Assembly: GCA_027186245.1 (NCBI GenBank)
Contig: CP114482.1
Span: forward strand, 28,043,209-28,107,208
Source: Coriaria nepalensis
Taxonomy: Eukaryota; Streptophyta; Magnoliopsida; Cucurbitales; Coriariaceae
DNA: 64,000 bases
Direction: 5' to 3'
The notes beneath the pieces are model-generated. The model was given only the letters and a program-made list of their open reading frames with translations. It did not search any database and was not told the DNA's origin. Of this stretch, positions 60,441 to 64,000 are shown one piece after another. Position numbers and translations under genes: made by a program. Each line of letters starts with the position of its first letter. The first letter of the stretch is position 1.

Positions 60441-63400
60441 AGTCTTTTCATAGCATTAAATTGTTTGGAAGCACTTCGAACTAATTCTATTTGTGCATTT
60501 GAACGACGACTTTCATACATAACTTGCAATTGATCTATTGAAGGCACTTTGCATTTTTGAGCCTTAAAATCATATTTGCGTCTCTTTTAGTCAGTAAATC
60601 ATTCTAAATCACTTCGAATGAAATTAAGACTTTAAACATGACTTGCGTGCATAACTTGGAGTTGATCTAATGAAGGCAAAAATGCATTTGTTTAGCCTTA
60701 AGTCATGTTAGTGAGTCTCTTCTCGTCGTAAATCATTCTAAATTAAGTCGAACGAATTCTATTTTCGCCCTTCAAACATGATTTTCTTACATAACTTGCA
60801 ATTAATCTATTGAAGACAACAATGCATTATTTTAGCCTTAAAAATGCATATCATTCAGTCTTTTCATATCATTAAATTGTTTGGAAGCACTTCGAACCAA
60901 TTCTATTTGTGCATTTAAGACACGACTTTCATGCATAACTTGCAATTGATCTATTGAAGGCAACTATGCCTTTTTTAGCGTTCAAGTCATATTTTTGCGT
61001 CTCTTTTAGTCAGTAAATCATTCTAAATCACTTTGAATGAAATTCGGCCTTTAAACACGACTTTCGTGCATAACTTGCAGTTGATGTATTGAAGGCAACA
61101 ATGCATTTGTTTAGCCTTAAGGTCTTGTCAATGAGTCTCTTCTAGTCGTTAAATCGTTCTAAATTAAGTCGAAACGAATTCTATTTTCGCCCTTCAAAAA
61201 TGATGTTATTACATAACTTGCATTAATCTATTGAAGACAACAATGCAATTATTTTAGCCTTAAAAAGCATATCATTTAGTCTTTTGATATCATTAAATTG
61301 TTTGAAAGCCACTTCGAACCAATTCTATTTGTGCATTTGAGACACGACTTTCATACATAACTTGCAATTGATCTATTGAAGGCAACTATGCATTTTTTTA
61401 GCCTTAAAGTCATATATTGTGTCTCTTTTTAGTTAGTAAATCATCTAAATCACTTTGAATGAAATTCGGCCTTTAACATGACTTTCGTGCATAACTTGCA
61501 GTGATCTATTGAAGACAAAAATGCATTTGTTTAGCCTTACAGTCATGTTAAGACTCTCTTCTAGTCGTTAAATCATTCTAAATTAAGTCGAACGAATTCT
61601 ATTTTCGCCTTCAAACATGATTTCTTACTCCATAACATACAATTAGGCTATTGAAGACAACAATGCATTATTTTAGCATAAAAAGCATATCATTCAGTCC
61701 TTTCATATCACTTAATTGTTTTGAAGCACTACGAAACCCATTCTATTTTTGCAATTAAGACACGCCTTTCATGCATAACTTGCAATTGATCTATTGAAGG
61801 CAACAAAGCATTTTTTTGGCCTTAAAGTCATATTTTTGCGTCTCTTTTAGTCAGTAAATCATTCTAAATCACTTCGAATGAAATTCGGTCTTTAAACATC
61901 ACTCTTTGTGCATAAATTCCAGTTGTTGTATTGAAGGCAACAATACATTTGTTTAGCCTTAAGTCATGTCGTGAGTCTCTTCTACTCGTTAAATCATTCT
62001 AAATTAAGTCAAAGGAATCTATTTTCGCCCTTCAAACATGATTTTATTACATAACTTGCAATAATCGATTGAAGACAACAATGCATTATTTTAGCCTTAA
62101 AAAGCATATCATTTAGTCTTTTCATATCATTAAATTGTAAGGAAGCACTTCGAACCAATTCTATTTATGCATTTGCGACATGACTTCATACATAACTTGC
62201 AATTGATCTGTTGAAGGCAACTATGCATTTTTTTTGCCATAAAGTCATATTATTGCATGTCTTTTAGTCAGTAAATCAATCTAATCACTTCGAATGAAAT
62301 TCGGCCCTTAAACATGACTTTCGTGCATAACTTGCAGTTGATCTATTGAAGGCAACAATGCATTGTTTAGCCTTAAAGTCATGTCAATGAGTCTCTTCTA
62401 GCCGTTAAATCATTCTAAATTAAGTCGAACGAATTCTATTTTCGCCCCTCAAACATGATTTTCTTACATAACTTGCAATTAATCTATTGAACACAACAAT
62501 TCATTATTTTAGCCTTAAAAAGCATATCATTGAGTCTTCTCATATCATTTAATTGTTTGGAAGCACTTCGAACCAATTCTATTTGTGCATTTGAGACACG
62601 ACTTTCATACATAACTTGCAATTGATCTATTGAGGGCAACTATGCATTTTTTTAGTCTTAAAGTCATATTATTGCGTCTCTTTTAGTCAGTAAATCATTC
62701 TAAATTACTTCGAATGAAATTCGGCCCCTTAAACATGACTTTCGTGCATAACTTGGCAGTTGATCTATTGAAGGCAACAATGCATTTGTTTAGCCTTAAG
62801 TCATGTCAATGAGTCTCCTCTAGTTGTTAAATCATTTAAATTAAGTCGAACGAATTCTATTTTCGCCCTTCAAACTTGATTTCTTACATCACTTGCAATT
62901 AATCTATCGAAGACAACAATTCATATTTTAGCCTTAAAAAGCATGTCATTCAGTCTTCTCATATCATTAAATTATTTAGAAGCACTTCGAACCAATTCTA
63001 TGTGTGCATTTAAGACACGACTTTCTTACATAACTTGCATTGATCTATTGAAGGCAACTATGCATTTTTTTGCCTTAAAGTCATATTATTGCGTCTCTTT
63101 TACTCAATAAATCTTCTAAATCACTTTGAATGAAATTCGGCCTTTAAACACGACTTTCGTGCATAACTTGCAGTTGATGTATTGAAGGCAACAATGCATT
63201 TGTTTAGCCTTAAGGTCTTGTCAATGAGTCTCTTCTAGTCCTTAAATCATTCTAAATTAAGTCGAAGGAATCTATTTTCGCCCTTCAAAAAATGATTTTA
63301 TTACATAACTTGCAATTAATCTATTGAAGACAACAATGGCCGTTATTTTAGCCTTAAAAAGCATATCATTCAGTCTTTTCATATCATTAAATTGTAAGGA

Positions 63401-64000
63401 AGCACTTCGAACCATTCTATTTGTGCATTTGCGACACGACTTTCATACATAACTTGCACTTGATCTGTTGAAGGCAACTATGCATTTTTTAGCCTTAAAT
63501 TCATATTTTTGTGTCTCTTTTAGTTAGTAAATCATCCTAATTCATTTCGATTAAAATTCGGCCTTTAAACATGACTTTCGTGCATAACTTGGAGTTGATC
63601 TATTGAAGGCAAAAATGCATTTGTTTAGCGAAAGTCATGTCAATGAGTCTCTTCTAGCCGTTAAATCATTCTAAATTAAGTCGAACGAATTCTATTTCGC
63701 CCTTCAGACATGATTTTATTACATAACTTGCAATAATCTATTGAAGACAACAATGCATTATTTTAGCCTTAAAAGCATATCATTCAGTCTTTTCATATCA
63801 TAAATTGTTTGGAAGCACTTCGAACCAATTCTATTTGTGCATTTGAGACACGACTTTCATACATAACTTTGCAATTGATCTATTGAAGGCAACTATGCAT
63901 TTTTTTAGCCTTAAAGTCATATTTTTGAGTCACTTTTAGTCAGTAATCATTCTAAATCACTTCGAATGAAATTCGGCCTTTGAACATGACTTTCGTGCAT
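58945..64000. other. Array II tail with dense single-base indels
   Basis: The E-F-G order continues to the window end, but small insertions and deletions occur several times per 421-bp unit, against well under one per unit before. Examples are TTTAAACTGACTTCC, CATAAGCTTGCAG, TATATTTCGCC, GTATTTACATAAC, CATATCATCAGTC, GTCGAACTGAATTC, TTGGAAGGCACTTCG, TTGAAACTATTG, GTCGGAACG, CATTGGCAAAAAGAC, CAATGGCCGTTATTTT and TTTAGCGAAAGTCATG. Many are outside homopolymers. Substitutions do not rise in proportion. This profile suits low-coverage long-read consensus near a contig end better than biological decay. Confidence 0.78.

Larger units (their letters stand above)
27800..64000 (+). repeat. Satellite array II: three-monomer HOR of 421 bp (E-F-G)
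   Basis: This tandem array has a 421-bp period. The E marker TTCGGCC (or a near variant) falls at 27802, 28223, 28644, 29065, 29486, 29907 and so on, with exact 421 steps through 32854. Later steps are 420-423, apart from three shortened units. I count about 87 units; the count past 47 kb is estimated from total length. Each unit is E (136 bp), F (143 bp) and G (142 bp). These align with monomers A-D of array I, especially over the block reading GCATAACTTGCAATTGATCT and the TTTAGCCTTAAA block, so both arrays derive from one ancestral monomer of about 142 bp. Orientation matches array I. No gene, transposon or unique sequence interrupts it. Confidence 0.97.

Noticed and set aside
1..64000. CRISPR array
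   Set aside because: Direct repeats are present, but there are no unique spacers; the whole unit repeats, and units are hundreds of bases long and imperfect.
1..64000. Transposable elements, tRNA, rRNA or other RNA genes
   Set aside because: I found no break in the monomer phase large enough to hold an insertion, no target-site duplications or terminal repeats, and no tRNA or rRNA signatures. The phase was followed unit by unit to 47 kb and by anchors beyond that.
58945..64000. Interpretation of the tail as an old, decayed array edge
   Set aside because: Old flanks normally accumulate substitutions and transposon insertions as well as indels. Here single-base indels dominate, and private variants shared with 44-45 and 53-56 kb remain recognisable, so sequencing error is more likely. 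Kept as an alternative in the findings.

Overview
The whole 64 kb window is satellite DNA. I find no protein-coding gene, RNA gene, transposon, CRISPR array or unique sequence. All of it is AT-rich (about 29-35 % GC in the monomers I counted), and every monomer lies head-to-tail in one orientation. The basic unit is about 142 bp, and seven diverged but alignable monomer types (here called A-G) are arranged into two higher-order repeat (HOR) arrays. This organisation points to a eukaryotic chromosome, most likely a centromeric or pericentromeric (or other heterochromatic) block of a plant or animal. I do not recognise the satellite and cannot name the species.

Array I (1-27,804) is a four-monomer HOR, A-B-C-D (141+143+141+144 = 569 bp). 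I followed unit starts at 2, 571, 1140, 1709, 2278 and onward to 27,316: 48 whole or rearranged units plus a truncated one. Most steps are exactly 569 bp. The exceptions are two adjacent 502-bp units sharing a 67-bp deletion (2278-3281), a 1.5-unit element with an extra C-D dimer (3851-4705), a three-monomer unit (5275-5699) and several 1-2 bp indels. Sequence variants show larger duplicated blocks: a three-unit (1707 bp) super-period at about 10.8-14.2 kb and again at 22.0-25.0 kb, and an eleven-unit (6259 bp) copy of about 9.1-11.0 kb at 15.4-17.3 kb.

The arrays meet at 27,800-27,804, where a D monomer is cut at its position 64 and joined to position 10 of an E monomer. Only five bases (AATTC) are shared, so the joined positions are not equivalent within the monomer.

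Array II (27,805-64,000) is a three-monomer HOR, E-F-G (136+143+142 = 421 bp), with roughly 87 units. Three units are dimers caused by F/G fusion at nearly the same place (32,847; 33,966; 40,137). A 445-bp perfect tandem identity lies at 34,633-35,498. Around 44-46 kb the array shifts to a second set of diagnostic variants. Two 4.2-kb (ten-unit) copies follow each other from about 53.1 kb. From about 58.95 kb to the window end, single-base indels become very frequent, which looks like unpolished long-read sequence rather than evolution.

Nothing here works as genes together. The likely role, inferred from organisation only, is structural: a nucleosome-scale repeat platform evolving by unequal exchange, deletion and local homogenisation.
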